Made by a program: the position numbers and the translations under genes. Shown piece by piece: positions 41,970 to 50,922 of a stretch of DNA of 64,000 nt. Under the pieces are notes generated by a model that was given only the letters and a program-made list of their open reading frames with translations, was not told where the DNA came from and made no database searches. The stretch's first letter is position 1. Each line of letters starts with the position of its first letter. Source of the DNA: Mesorhizobium prunaredense (lineage in GTDB: Bacteria > Pseudomonadota > Alphaproteobacteria > Rhizobiales > Rhizobiaceae); the NCBI RefSeq assembly GCF_900156895.1, contig NZ_FTPD01000067.1, forward strand, positions 202,444 through 266,443, in the 5' to 3' direction.

Positions 41970-42015
41970 TTGAAACTGACGCCCGCTGCGCAGGCGGCGG
42001 GCGCCGCCCCGTGAT

Positions 42016-43035
42016 ATGGTCCAGGCAGTCATGACTATCGCCGCAGAACAGGAAATGCCGCGCTCCAAACGCAGGTCGAGCCTGATCCGCTCGCCGCAAT
42101 TCTCTTCGCTCGTCATCCTGATTGTCCTGCTGGCGGTGTTCGCGATCGCCGATGCGAACTTCCTGTCGCCGCTCAACATCTCCAACATGATGGCGTTCCT
42201 GCCCGAACTCGGCATCATCGCGCTCGGCATGACGCTGCTTCTCACGGCGGGCGAGTTCGACCTTTCGGTCGGCGCCGTGTTCGGCCTCGCGCCGGTCGTC
42301 GTCATGCTGCTGGTGCAGAACGGCGGGTTCGATATCGGCATCGCGCTGCTTGCCGGCCTGCTGCTCTGCATAGCGATCGGTGCGGTCAACGGGCTGATCG
42401 TCACCAAGATCGGCATTTCCTCCTTCCTGGTGACGCTGTCGATGCTGCTCGTGGTGCGAGGTGCGGCCCTCTACATCACGCAAGGCTTTCCGCTGAAATC
42501 CTGGGACCAGCCTGGCTTTTTCGTGACACTGCTGGCCGGCAGCTTCAATATCGGAACGTTCCGTTTCTATACCTCGCTGTGGTGGTTCATCGGCCTGTCG
42601 CTGCTGGCGATCTATGTGCTGCACTACGCCAAGCTCGGCAACTGGATCAGCGCCATCGGTTCGAACCGCAACGCTGCGGTGGCGCGCGGCGTGCCGGCCG
42701 ATGCGGTCAAGATCTGGCTGTTCATCCTGACCTCGGTGCTGGCGGGCCTGGCCGGCATGATCAGCGCCTTCCGCATCTCGGCCGCCTCGCCGGTGGCCGG
42801 CACCGGATACGAGCTCGAAGTGATCGCCATGGTGGTGGTCGGCGGCACGGCGCTGACCGGCGGGCGCGGCACCATCCTGGGCACCATCGTCGGCGCGCTG
42901 ATGCTGCGCAGCATCCGCAACGGCATCGTGCTGATCGGCGTGCCCGGCCTCGCCTACAACATCTTCGTTGGCGTCATCATCCTTGCCATGCTCATCCTGC
43001 ACGCTTTGCTGCAGAAGAACGCCGCCAGGAGCTGA
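42016..43035 (+). CDS. ABC transporter permease (RbsC type)
   Basis: A 339-residue inner-membrane permease with eight to ten helices (BPD_transp_2). Family motifs LTAGEFDLSVGAVFGL (residues about 76-91), FLVTLSMLLVVRGAA and GGTALTGGRGTILGTIVGAL are clear. It works with the binding protein before it and the ATPase after it. ATG 42016 is the longest start; ATG 42031 (MTIAAEQ) is another. Only two bases separate its stop from the ATPase start. Confidence 0.85.
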   Translation: MVQAVMTIAAEQEMPRSKRRSSLIRSPQFSSLVILIVLLAVFAIADANFLSPLNISNMMAFLPELGIIALGMTLLLTAGEFDLSVGAVFGLAPVVVMLLVQNGGFDIGIALLAGLLLCIAIGAVNGLIVTKIGISSFLVTLSMLLVVRGAALYITQGFPLKSWDQPGFFVTLLAGSFNIGTFRFYTSLWWFIGLSLLAIYVLHYAKLGNWISAIGSNRNAAVARGVPADAVKIWLFILTSVLAGLAGMISAFRISAASPVAGTGYELEVIAMVVVGGTALTGGRGTILGTIVGALMLRSIRNGIVLIGVPGLAYNIFVGVIILAMLILHALLQKNAARS

Positions 43036-43037
43036 CC

Positions 43038-43814
43038 ATGGAGGTGCTTCGGCTGCACAATCTGCAAAAATCCTTCGGCAGCGTGCGCGCCCTGAAGAGC
43101 GCCTCCTTCACCCTCAACGAGGGCGAGGTGGTGGCCTTGCTCGGCGACAACGGCGCCGGCAAATCGACGCTGATCAAGGCGATCTCCGGCGTCTTTCCCG
43201 TCGACCGCGGCGACATCTATGTGCGCGGCCAGAAGGTCTCGATCCGCTCGACCCGCGACGCCATGGATCTCGGCATCGAAACCATCCACCAGGATACCTC
43301 GCTGGCGCCGGACCTGAGCATCGCGCGCAACCTTTTCCTCGGTCGCGAGCCGGTCAATCTGAAATGGCTGGGCGTGTTCGCGCCGCTCGATCTCGCCAAA
43401 TTGCGCGATGCCGCCGCGGCACTTTTGAAGCGCGTCGGCATCTCGAAAAAGCTCGACGCCGATGCGCTGGTCAGCACGCTGTCGGGCGGTGAGCGCCAGT
43501 CGATCGCCATTTCGCGGGCCATGCAGTTCGCCGCCAAGGTCATCATCCTCGACGAGCCGACCAACAATCTCGGCGTCGAGGAAACGCATGGCGTGCTGCG
43601 TTTCGTCAAGGAGGTGCGCGCGGCCGGCCATTCGGTGCTTTTGATCACCCACAACATCCACCATGTCTTCCAGGTCGCCGACCGCATCATCGTCATGCGC
43701 CGCGGCGAGATCGTCGCCGAGCAGACGGTCGCCGATACCGACCTGCTGACCGTGGAGAGCATCATCACCGGCGCCGACATGTCGGCCCTGCTCAAGGAGA
43801 CGAGAGCGAAGTGA
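43038..43814 (+). CDS. ABC transporter ATP-binding protein (single-domain RbsA-like)
   Basis: A 258-residue ATPase: Walker A GDNGAGKST, signature LSGGERQSIAISRA, Walker B VIILDEP, H-switch ITHNIHH. RbsA proteins normally have two nucleotide domains (about 500 residues); this is a single-domain version that must act as homodimer, common in actinobacterial and rhizobial inositol/sugar importers. All catalytic residues are kept. It ends 16 bases before the DUF4432 gene. Confidence 0.85.
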   Translation: MEVLRLHNLQKSFGSVRALKSASFTLNEGEVVALLGDNGAGKSTLIKAISGVFPVDRGDIYVRGQKVSIRSTRDAMDLGIETIHQDTSLAPDLSIARNLFLGREPVNLKWLGVFAPLDLAKLRDAAAALLKRVGISKKLDADALVSTLSGGERQSIAISRAMQFAAKVIILDEPTNNLGVEETHGVLRFVKEVRAAGHSVLLITHNIHHVFQVADRIIVMRRGEIVAEQTVADTDLLTVESIITGADMSALLKETRAK

Positions 43815-43830
43815 ATGAACTGGCCGTCAC

Positions 43831-45012
43831 ATGGTAGAGCTTTACGGCAAGACGCTTTCGCGCCGACAGGTCTCGGAGCGGTCCGGCATGCTGTCGCAGT
43901 TCGCCGGCGTGCGACTGATGACGCTTGGCGATGGCGTGGAGCGCGGCATCCGCATGCTCGAATTCCGCACCGGCTCCGGCCTGCGCTTCACCGCGCTGGT
44001 CGATCGGGCGCTCGACATCGCCGATTGCGATTTTAGGGGCCAGGCGATCGGCTGGCATTCGCCGAGCGGCTTTCGCCATCCCGGCCTGCACGAATATGAA
44101 GGCGAGGAGGGGCTGGCCTGGGCGCGGTCGTTTTCCGGCCTGCTGCTGACCTGCGGCCTCGACCATATATTGTTCATGAACGAGGTACCCGCCGACAGCT
44201 ACAATTATCCGCCGAAGAAGACGGTGCGCCATTCGCTGCATGGCCGCGTCAGCACCATCCCGGCGCGATTGACCGGCTATGGCGAGACTTGGGACGGCGA
44301 CCGCTGCGTGCTGTGGGCCGAAGGCATCGTCCAGCAGTCGACGGTGTTCGGTGAGGATCTGCATCTGCTGCGGCGGATCGAGGCCGATGTCGGCGGCAAC
44401 GAGATCCGGCTTTCGGACCGCGTCGTCAATCACGGTTTTAGCCGCACGCCGCATATGTACTTTTATCACGTCAATGTCAGCCATCCGGTGCTCGACGAAG
44501 GCTCGCGCTACCTGGCGCCGATCCGCGACGTCGTCTGGGCGGGCCATGCCGGCGAGCGCTATGAGGCGCAGAAGGTCGGCTACCGCATGGCGCCGGCACC
44601 GCAACTGGCCTTCACGGAACAGGTCTGGCAGCACGAACTCGGCGCCGACGCCAACGGCGACGTGCCGGTGGCGGTGGTCAACGACCGTCTCGGCCTCGGT
44701 CTCGAAGTCGTCACGCGCAAGGATCAGTTGCCCTGCGCCTATGAGTGGCAGAATTTCCAAGCCGGGCATTATGCGCTGGGCATCGAGCCGTCGACGCATC
44801 ACGTGCTCGGCAATCTGGCCGCGCGCGAACGCGGCGAGATGATCTGGCTGGAGCATGGCGAAAGCCGCTCCTACAATGCAGTGTTCCGGGTTCTCGACGG
44901 CGCCGGCGATATCGCGACCGCCGAGAGCCGGATCGCAGCGATCGCCAGGCAGCCGCGGGAGGATTATCCGCGGCCGTCGGGTCATTTTCCTGTTCTCGGA
45001 GGCAGGTCGTGA
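43831..45012 (+). CDS. DUF4432 family (aldose-1-epimerase-like) protein
   Basis: A 393-residue protein of the DUF4432 group, a galactose-mutarotase-like beta-sandwich. Segments RTGSGLRFTALVDRALDIAD (residues about 47-66), GLLLTCGLDH and HMYFYHVNVSHPVLDEGS are typical. Family members sit in many sugar and cyclitol clusters and may interconvert anomers of ring substrates; none is firmly assigned. It lies between the importer ATPase and the desaturase-type oxygenase. ATG 43831 has only a weak ribosome site, so coupling is likely. Confidence 0.8.
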   Translation: MVELYGKTLSRRQVSERSGMLSQFAGVRLMTLGDGVERGIRMLEFRTGSGLRFTALVDRALDIADCDFRGQAIGWHSPSGFRHPGLHEYEGEEGLAWARSFSGLLLTCGLDHILFMNEVPADSYNYPPKKTVRHSLHGRVSTIPARLTGYGETWDGDRCVLWAEGIVQQSTVFGEDLHLLRRIEADVGGNEIRLSDRVVNHGFSRTPHMYFYHVNVSHPVLDEGSRYLAPIRDVVWAGHAGERYEAQKVGYRMAPAPQLAFTEQVWQHELGADANGDVPVAVVNDRLGLGLEVVTRKDQLPCAYEWQNFQAGHYALGIEPSTHHVLGNLAARERGEMIWLEHGESRSYNAVFRVLDGAGDIATAESRIAAIARQPREDYPRPSGHFPVLGGRS

Positions 45013-45103
45013 CACTGGCGAAGGCGATGCGAAACACCAGTTGGAAGGCTGGCCTTGGCCGGAGTGGAGAGGGCTCGCGGCCGTTCGGAAATTGGAGGTC
45101 ACA

Positions 45104-46192
45104 ATGGCTGGCAAGGTGAAGCGCGATTACAGCCTGGTCGGCGAAAGCACGCGGATTGCGATCGAGACCGGGCTAGCCTCGGCCGAATGGTATCACACCG
45201 ACATCCCGCGCAAGACGATCAAGGAGTTGATGCAACGTTCCGACGGTCCGGCGATCCGCGACACGGCCATCTGGATCGCCGCCATCCTGGCTTCCGCTGC
45301 CGGCGGCATTTACTTCTGGGGCACCTGGTGGTGCGTGCCTTTCTTCTTCGTCTACGGCGTGCTCTACGGCTCCTCCAGCGACTCGCGCTGGCACGAATGC
45401 GGCCATGGCACGGCTTTCCGCACGCGCTGGATGAACGATGTGGTCTACCAGATCGCCAGCTTCATGCTGATGCGCAATCCGGTGACCTGGCGCTGGAGTC
45501 ATGCCCGCCACCACACCGACACCATCATCGTCGGGCGCGATGCCGAGATTGCCGTGATGCGCCCGCCGGACCTGCTGCGCACCGCACTCGCCTTCACCGG
45601 TATCCTCGACTTTCGCTATTCGCTTCCGGCACTGGTGCGCCAGGCGTTCGGCAAGCTGACGCCGGACGAGAAAAGCTACGTGCCCGAGATGGAACAGCAC
45701 AAGGCCGTCATCGCCGCGCGCTGGCATATCGCCATCTACATCGCCACGATAGTGCTCGCCCTCACTATGCGATCGTGGGTGCCGCTGGTGCTCGTCGGCC
45801 TGCCGCGCCTCTATGGCACCTGGCACATGGTGCTGACCGGCCTGCTGCAGCATATCGGCCTGGCCGACAATGTCATCGACCACCGGCTCAACAGCCGCAC
45901 CGTATACATGAATCCGATCAGCCGGTTCATCTACTGGAACATGAACTACCACGTCGAGCATCACATGTTCCCGATGGTGCCCTATCACGCGCTGCCCAGG
46001 CTGCACGAATTGATCAAGCACGATCTGCCGGAGCCGAACCCGTCGATGTGGCAAGCCTATCGCGAGGTTTGGCCGGTCCTGCTCAGGCAGCTCAAATACG
46101 AGGACTATTTCCTCAAGCGCGAGCTGCCGCCGACGGCGCGGCCCTATCGTGGCGAGTTCCACGACGTGAACATGTCGGCAGCAGCGGAATAG
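45104..46192 (+). CDS. Di-iron fatty-acid-desaturase-like oxygenase (MocD-like)
   Basis: A 362-residue membrane-associated di-iron enzyme. Three His boxes are intact: HECGH (residues about 97-101), HARHH (about 124-128) and HVEHH (about 285-289). Hydrophobic helices lie at about 45-80, 200-225 and 240-260. The immediate partner is a Rieske ferredoxin, matching rhizopine MocD/MocE, which with the reductase MocF demethylates 3-O-methyl-scyllo-inosamine. TTGGAGG precedes ATG 45104. An alkane- or fatty-acid hydroxylase remains possible, but the operon favours a cyclitol or sugar ether. Confidence 0.85.
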   Translation: MAGKVKRDYSLVGESTRIAIETGLASAEWYHTDIPRKTIKELMQRSDGPAIRDTAIWIAAILASAAGGIYFWGTWWCVPFFFVYGVLYGSSSDSRWHECGHGTAFRTRWMNDVVYQIASFMLMRNPVTWRWSHARHHTDTIIVGRDAEIAVMRPPDLLRTALAFTGILDFRYSLPALVRQAFGKLTPDEKSYVPEMEQHKAVIAARWHIAIYIATIVLALTMRSWVPLVLVGLPRLYGTWHMVLTGLLQHIGLADNVIDHRLNSRTVYMNPISRFIYWNMNYHVEHHMFPMVPYHALPRLHELIKHDLPEPNPSMWQAYREVWPVLLRQLKYEDYFLKRELPPTARPYRGEFHDVNMSAAAE

Positions 46193-46234
46193 CGCTGCGC
46201 CGCACAGCAAGGCGAAATTTCGGGAGAAATAGAG

Positions 46235-46549
46235 ATGGCCGATTGGGTCGAGGCGTGCGCTGTGGACGATGTCGACGAAGAGGATGTCATCCGCTTCGAT
46301 CATGGCGGCCGCAGCTTCGCGATCTACCGATCGCCGGATGACGAATTCTTCGCCACCGACGGCTTTTGCACACATGAAAAGGCGCATCTTGCCGATGGGC
46401 TTGTCATGGACGACATCATCGAATGCCCCAAGCACAATGGCCGCTTCAATTACAAGACCGGCCAGGCCAAGGGCGCGCCGGTCTGCGTCAATCTGCAGAC
46501 CTATCCGGTGAAGGTCGAAGCTGGCAAGGTGATGATCCAGATCGCCTGA
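46235..46549 (+). CDS. Rieske 2Fe-2S ferredoxin (MocE-like)
   Basis: A 104-residue soluble electron carrier. The Rieske ligands are CTH (residues about 46-48) and CPKH (about 67-70), in FCTHEKAHLADGLVMDDIIE and CPKHNGRFNY. The size and the sequence match MocE-type ferredoxins of rhizopine catabolism. It should feed electrons to the adjacent di-iron oxygenase. No ferredoxin reductase (MocF) gene is in the window, so a partner must be encoded elsewhere. Confidence 0.9.
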   Translation: MADWVEACAVDDVDEEDVIRFDHGGRSFAIYRSPDDEFFATDGFCTHEKAHLADGLVMDDIIECPKHNGRFNYKTGQAKGAPVCVNLQTYPVKVEAGKVMIQIA

Positions 46550-46586
46550 CCGGCTTTGAGTTCACGCAACAAAGGGGACCAGATCG

Positions 46587-47387
46587 ATGAGCCGGAAAAG
46601 ACCGACCGTGGCAGACCTGCGCGCCATGAAGGGCAAGCGGCAATTGACCATGCTGCGGGTGCTGACGATGGACGAGGCCGAAGCCGCTGAACGAGCCGGG
46701 GTCGACATTGTCTCGGTGCCGCCGGAACTGGTGCTCGATCCGCAATACCGCGATGCCGCACCCAGCCTGTTCACCATGCCGGGCGACAATTTCTACGAGA
46801 TCGGCACAGCCGGCGATTTCGTCCGCTGGGCGTTCCGGCTCTACAAGGCGAGCGCCGACGCGGTTTATTGCAGCGCCGGCTTTGCCACTGTCAAACGGCT
46901 GGCCGATGACAATATCCCGGTGATCGGCCATGTCGGCCTGATCCCGTCGCGCGCCACCTGGACCGGCGGCTTCAAGGCTGTCGGCAAGACCGCCGACAGC
47001 GCCATGCAGATTTTCGAGGCAGTCAAGCAATACGAAGCGGCCGGCGCGATCGGCGCCGAGATCGAAGTCGTGCCGGTCGAGGTGGCCAAGGCGATTTCGG
47101 AACGCACCTCGCTGATCATGCTGTCGATGGGAGCCGGCACCGGCTGCGACGCGCAATATCTGTTCGCCGACGACATCCTTGGCCAGAACCGTGGCCACAT
47201 GCCGCGCCATTCCAAGGTCTATCGCAATTTCGCCGCCGAATATGACCGCCTGCAGGCGGAACGCATCGCCGCTTTTTCCGAATATGTCGCCGACGTCAAC
47301 AGCCTGGCCTATCCCGAAGACAAGCATGTGGTGCATATGGACCCGGACCAGCTCGGTCAGTTCATGGAGAAGATCGACGCCGGATGA
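46587..47387 (+). CDS. PanB-like (ketopantoate hydroxymethyltransferase family) protein with changed metal site
   Basis: A 266-residue TIM-barrel protein related to PanB. The C-terminal half aligns well by eye: GHVGLIPSRATWTGGFKAVG (cf. GHLGLTPQ...GGYKVQG), IEVVPVEVAKAI with the catalytic-region Glu, and MGAGTGCDAQ. In the N-terminal half the Mg-binding VGDS is VPPE and the LLADLPF segment is VYCSAGF, so two Asp ligands of E. coli PanB (Asp45, Asp84) are missing. Pantothenate synthesis is therefore unlikely. It is the last gene behind a MocDE-type pair, so a role in that pathway is inferred. Confidence 0.75.
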   Translation: MSRKRPTVADLRAMKGKRQLTMLRVLTMDEAEAAERAGVDIVSVPPELVLDPQYRDAAPSLFTMPGDNFYEIGTAGDFVRWAFRLYKASADAVYCSAGFATVKRLADDNIPVIGHVGLIPSRATWTGGFKAVGKTADSAMQIFEAVKQYEAAGAIGAEIEVVPVEVAKAISERTSLIMLSMGAGTGCDAQYLFADDILGQNRGHMPRHSKVYRNFAAEYDRLQAERIAAFSEYVADVNSLAYPEDKHVVHMDPDQLGQFMEKIDAG

Positions 47388-47639
47388 GACGCGCCGGCCA
47401 GGACCTGCTGTGACCTTCTCCCACAAGGGTGTTTGGACTGGGGACATCGCGAGGTGTCAAAAGTTGGTTCGATGGCGAGCGTCAGTCATCGCATGACAGG
47501 TCGCGATACGACACGAAAGTTTGTTGGGCCGTGTCTGGACGTCGCCGCCCAAATGCTGTTCAAACCGGTGCGTCATCGATTTGCCGGACAATCGCCTGGT
47601 TCCCAGTGGCGCGGGAAAAACTTTCGTACAGTTCTGCGC

Positions 47640-49082
47640 ATGACCGCCATTCCCGAAAACAAAGCCTTGGCCGAAACCGCGACGGCGGCGCTGCAGGCGC
47701 GGCGCGTGGCGCTGATCGTCGCCGTCGCCTTCTTCATGCAGCTTCTGGATTCGACGATCATCTCGACATCGCTGCCGCAGATGGGAGAATCCTTCGGCGT
47801 GCCGGCAGTGGCGATGAGCATCGGCATCACCGTCTACATTCTGACCATGGCGGTGTTCGTGCCGCTGTCCGGCTGGCTCGCCGACCGCTTCGGCGCGCGC
47901 AACATCTTCCTCGTGGCGATCGCCCTGTTCACGCTGGCCTCGATCGCCTGCGGCATCTCGCAGAACCTGACCCAGTTCGTCGCCGCGCGTGCCGTGCAGG
48001 GCCTCGGCAGTGCGCTGATGACACCGGTCGGCCGCATCCTGGTGCTGCGCAACGCCTCGAAGTCCGAGCTTCTCAATGCCACCGCGCTGATCACATGGCC
48101 GGCGCTGTTTGCGCCGGTGATCGGGCCGGTGCTTGGCGGCTTCATCACCACCTATCTGTCCTGGCACTGGAATTTCTTCATCAACATTCCGCTCGGCGCG
48201 GCCGGCCTGGCACTGGTCGCCCGCTTCATTCCCGGCGACCGCGCTTCCGAAACCAGGCCGCTCGACTGGCCGGGCTTCCTTGTGACCTCGGCCGGGCTCG
48301 CCTCAATGCTCTACGGCCTCGAGCGCATCGCCCATCCGGAAGACGGCGCCTTGCCGACCGTGGCGCTGCTTGGCGCCGGCGTCCTGATCGGCTGGCTGGC
48401 CGTGCGGCACCTGGCGCGCGCCAAAAATCCGCTGCTCGACCTCACGGCATTCAAGGTGCAGACCTTCGCCATATCGACGCTGTCGGCCGGCACCATTTTC
48501 CGGGTCGCCATCAACGCCACGCCGTTCCTGCTGCCGCTGCTGTTCCAGGTCGGATTCGGCCTGAGACCAGTCGATGCCGGCATGCTGATCCTGGCTTATT
48601 TCCTCGGCAATCTCGGCATGAAGACGGTGACGACGCCGACGCTGAGGCGCTTCGGTTTCCGTTCGGTGCTAATCGTCAACGGCGTGATCGCATCGCTGTC
48701 GATCATGGCCTGCGCGGCGATCTCGCCGCAGACGCCACAGGCGCTGGTGGTGGCCTTGATGCTGATTGCCGGGCTGTCGCGTTCGATGCAGTTCACCGCG
48801 CTCAACACGCTGGCCTTCGCCGACGTGGCCGCCGCGCAGCGCAGTTCGGCCGCGACCTTGTCCAGCATGCTGCAGCAGGTGGCGATGCTGTTCGGCGTGG
48901 CGGTGGCGGCGGCGCTGCTCAACCTGTCGCAGATCGCCAGGGGAGGGCCGGCGCTCGACCTTGTCGATTTCCGTCTTGCCTTTCTGGCGATCGGCGCCAT
49001 CGGGCTGGTGGCCTCGTTCCGCTTCCTGGCGCTGCCGGCAACCGCGGGCGCCGAGGTTTCGGGCCATTCCCCGCGGAACTGA
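47640..49082 (+). CDS. MFS transporter, DHA2 (drug:H+ antiporter) type
   Basis: A 480-residue exporter with 13-14 predicted helices. Motif A appears as GWLADRFGARNIF (residues about 79-91), and motif C-like GPVLGGFITTYLSWHWNFFI (about 161-180) defines the DHA2/EmrB group. ATG 47640 is chosen because the first helix begins 20 residues later; the frame is open upstream to 47433 but without family-like sequence. It is separated from the PanB-like gene by about 250 bases and may be its own unit. Substrate unknown. Confidence 0.85.
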   Translation: MTAIPENKALAETATAALQARRVALIVAVAFFMQLLDSTIISTSLPQMGESFGVPAVAMSIGITVYILTMAVFVPLSGWLADRFGARNIFLVAIALFTLASIACGISQNLTQFVAARAVQGLGSALMTPVGRILVLRNASKSELLNATALITWPALFAPVIGPVLGGFITTYLSWHWNFFINIPLGAAGLALVARFIPGDRASETRPLDWPGFLVTSAGLASMLYGLERIAHPEDGALPTVALLGAGVLIGWLAVRHLARAKNPLLDLTAFKVQTFAISTLSAGTIFRVAINATPFLLPLLFQVGFGLRPVDAGMLILAYFLGNLGMKTVTTPTLRRFGFRSVLIVNGVIASLSIMACAAISPQTPQALVVALMLIAGLSRSMQFTALNTLAFADVAAAQRSSAATLSSMLQQVAMLFGVAVAAALLNLSQIARGGPALDLVDFRLAFLAIGAIGLVASFRFLALPATAGAEVSGHSPRN

Positions 49083-49213
49083 CAGCTGCGGCAGTTGCAT
49101 AAATTTCGCCTATCTGTCCTGTGTCGGCGGAGGCGACAGCGGAAAAATCATGTACGCAGCCGTGTATTAGCGACGTTTCCTCGCACAGAGAATCAAAACT
49201 AAAGGAACCCGCC

Positions 49214-49621
49214 ATGGCCACCACGAGACTTCTGACAGACGCCGAGGTCGAGGCTATCCCCGCCGTGAAGGCCGTGTTCGACGACATTCGTGCGACGCGC
49301 AAGTCCGATTTCGTCAACAATTTCTGGCGCGGTCTGGCCAATGATCCGGCGGCGCTGAAGCGGATCTGGGAACAGCTGAAGGTGGTGATGGTTGCCGACA
49401 GCGCCATCGACCCGCTGACCAAGGAGATGATCTACATCGCCGTCTCGACCGCCAATGGCTGTTCCTACTGCGTCCATTCGCACACGGCCGCCGCGCGCGC
49501 CAAGGGCATGACCGACGCGCAGCATGGCGAGCTGGTGTCGATCATCGGACTGGCCGGGCAGACCAACCAGATGGTCACGGCGATGCAGATTCCGGTCGAT
49601 CCACAGTTCGAGGTGAAATGA
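49214..49621 (+). CDS. Carboxymuconolactone decarboxylase / AhpD-like protein
   Basis: A 135-residue all-helical protein of the CMD/AhpD superfamily. The CxxC-H motif GCSYCVHSHTAAARAKGM (residues about 79-96) is the redox-active peroxidase site of AhpD-type members rather than the decarboxylase type. A probable trimer or hexamer acting on hydroperoxides. AAAGGAACC precedes ATG 49214. It stands alone, with a likely promoter in the 130 bases upstream. Confidence 0.85.
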   Translation: MATTRLLTDAEVEAIPAVKAVFDDIRATRKSDFVNNFWRGLANDPAALKRIWEQLKVVMVADSAIDPLTKEMIYIAVSTANGCSYCVHSHTAAARAKGMTDAQHGELVSIIGLAGQTNQMVTAMQIPVDPQFEVK

Positions 49622-49741
49622 GGGTTGGCGGCATGTGCGGTTTAAGAACCACTTATTCTGGCTAAAATTGTAAGCGCGGTCATCGCCGAGTTTTAGGAAA
49701 TTGACCCTAGGCTGCTACGGGGGAGATGCTAGGAGTCGATA

Positions 49742-49999
49742 ATGTCAGCGATATTCAATAGAAACGTTCTTCTGGCGATGGCACTCGCGGTGCTGACTGT
49801 AGTGGGCTTCCGGCTGTGGATCGAACCCAAGCAGCCAGCACAACTCCCGACCTTTAGCCGCAGTGTCGCGAAATCGCTTGACGAAGGGATCGCACGCTAC
49901 GGTGTCGAGGGCTTTCGCAAAAAGAACGAACAGGAATTTCGTGACGCTCTGTCAAACTTTCAAAAGAACGGGCCTAAAGCGCCCGGCACGCCGCAATAG
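49742..49999 (+). CDS. Small membrane-anchored hypothetical protein
   Basis: An 85-residue protein with an N-terminal membrane anchor (residues about 8-24, VLLAMALAVLTVVGFRL) and a polar, mostly periplasmic part rich in Lys, Glu and Ser (SRSVAKSLDEGIARYGVEGF). GGGGGAGATGCTAGGAGTC gives the ribosome site for ATG 49742. No known domain. It is more AT-rich than its neighbours. Confidence 0.6.
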   Translation: MSAIFNRNVLLAMALAVLTVVGFRLWIEPKQPAQLPTFSRSVAKSLDEGIARYGVEGFRKKNEQEFRDALSNFQKNGPKAPGTPQ

Positions 50000-50031
50000 A
50001 GGCAGCCTGATTGGGATGTTCGGCAGAGCTT

Positions 50032-50922
50032 TCACACCGGCCGATACACCTTCTCCGCCGTGTTCCAGAAGATATCCGCTTGCGCCGCCGCGCCATGCTT
50101 CGCCACTGCAGTGCGGTGCGCCTTGATCAGTTCGGTGTGGCTGGTCCACAGTTTCTCGATCGGGAAATTCGAGCCGAACATCAGATGATCGCTGCCCAGA
50201 ATGTCGATCGCGTTGTCGACGATATAGGCGATCAGCGCCGGGTCGTTGCGGTGGACGAAGGTGCCGAGGCCGGACAGCTTGGCGTAGAGGTTTGGCGCTG
50301 CTGAAAGCGTGCGCAGGCCGGCCTTCCAGGCTTGCGTGGTTTCCTCCGACATGTTGGTCAGCATGCCGGCATGGGTGAGGATGAAATTGGTTTCGGGATT
50401 TTCCCCGACAAGCGTCAGCCCGTCCTTCATCTGGGCCGGGAAAAGCTGCAGGTCGAAGGACAGACCATAGTCCTTCAGCCGCGCCACATTGGCCCGCACC
50501 TTCGGGTCGACGACCTGATCGGCGGAGGCGGCGAAGCGGAAGGCCGGCGTTTCGTGCCAGTGCAGCTGCATGCGCACGCCGCGCAGCAGCGGGTATTTGA
50601 TCAGACGGTCGACCTGATGGCGCACGTCATCCACCGTCATGTCGGCATAGCCGACGATGGCGTGCGGCCAGCCGGTTTCGTTAGCCGTCTCCTGCAGGAA
50701 GGCGACCTCGGTCTCGAAATCCTCCTTGGCCCAGTTGGTCTGGACATAGACCGCCTTCTCGATATCAGAGCCTTGCTGGTCGGCGAGGAATTCCTCGATC
50801 GGGTAGTCGCGGCGGATCGGCTCGTAGGGACCGAAGATGCGCGGCACCATCGGCCCGCGCAGCCAGGGCTGATCCTCCTGGCGCCAGATGTGGAAATGCG
50901 CGTCGATCGCCTTTTTCATCAT
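50032..50922 (-). CDS. Amidohydrolase family (lactonase-like) protein
   Basis: A 296-residue TIM-barrel metal hydrolase (Amidohydro_2, as in L-fuconolactonase and LigI-type lactonases). AHFHIW (residues about 8-13) gives the first metal ligands; TNFILTHAGML (His near 192) and LGSDHLMFGSNFPIEKLW (Asp near 253) complete the site. It probably opens a lactone produced by the upstream molybdenum hydroxylase system. Its start overlaps the VWA gene stop (ATGA at 50919-50922), so it is the last gene of that operon. Confidence 0.85.
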   Translation of the reverse strand: MMKKAIDAHFHIWRQEDQPWLRGPMVPRIFGPYEPIRRDYPIEEFLADQQGSDIEKAVYVQTNWAKEDFETEVAFLQETANETGWPHAIVGYADMTVDDVRHQVDRLIKYPLLRGVRMQLHWHETPAFRFAASADQVVDPKVRANVARLKDYGLSFDLQLFPAQMKDGLTLVGENPETNFILTHAGMLTNMSEETTQAWKAGLRTLSAAPNLYAKLSGLGTFVHRNDPALIAYIVDNAIDILGSDHLMFGSNFPIEKLWTSHTELIKAHRTAVAKHGAAAQADIFWNTAEKVYRPV

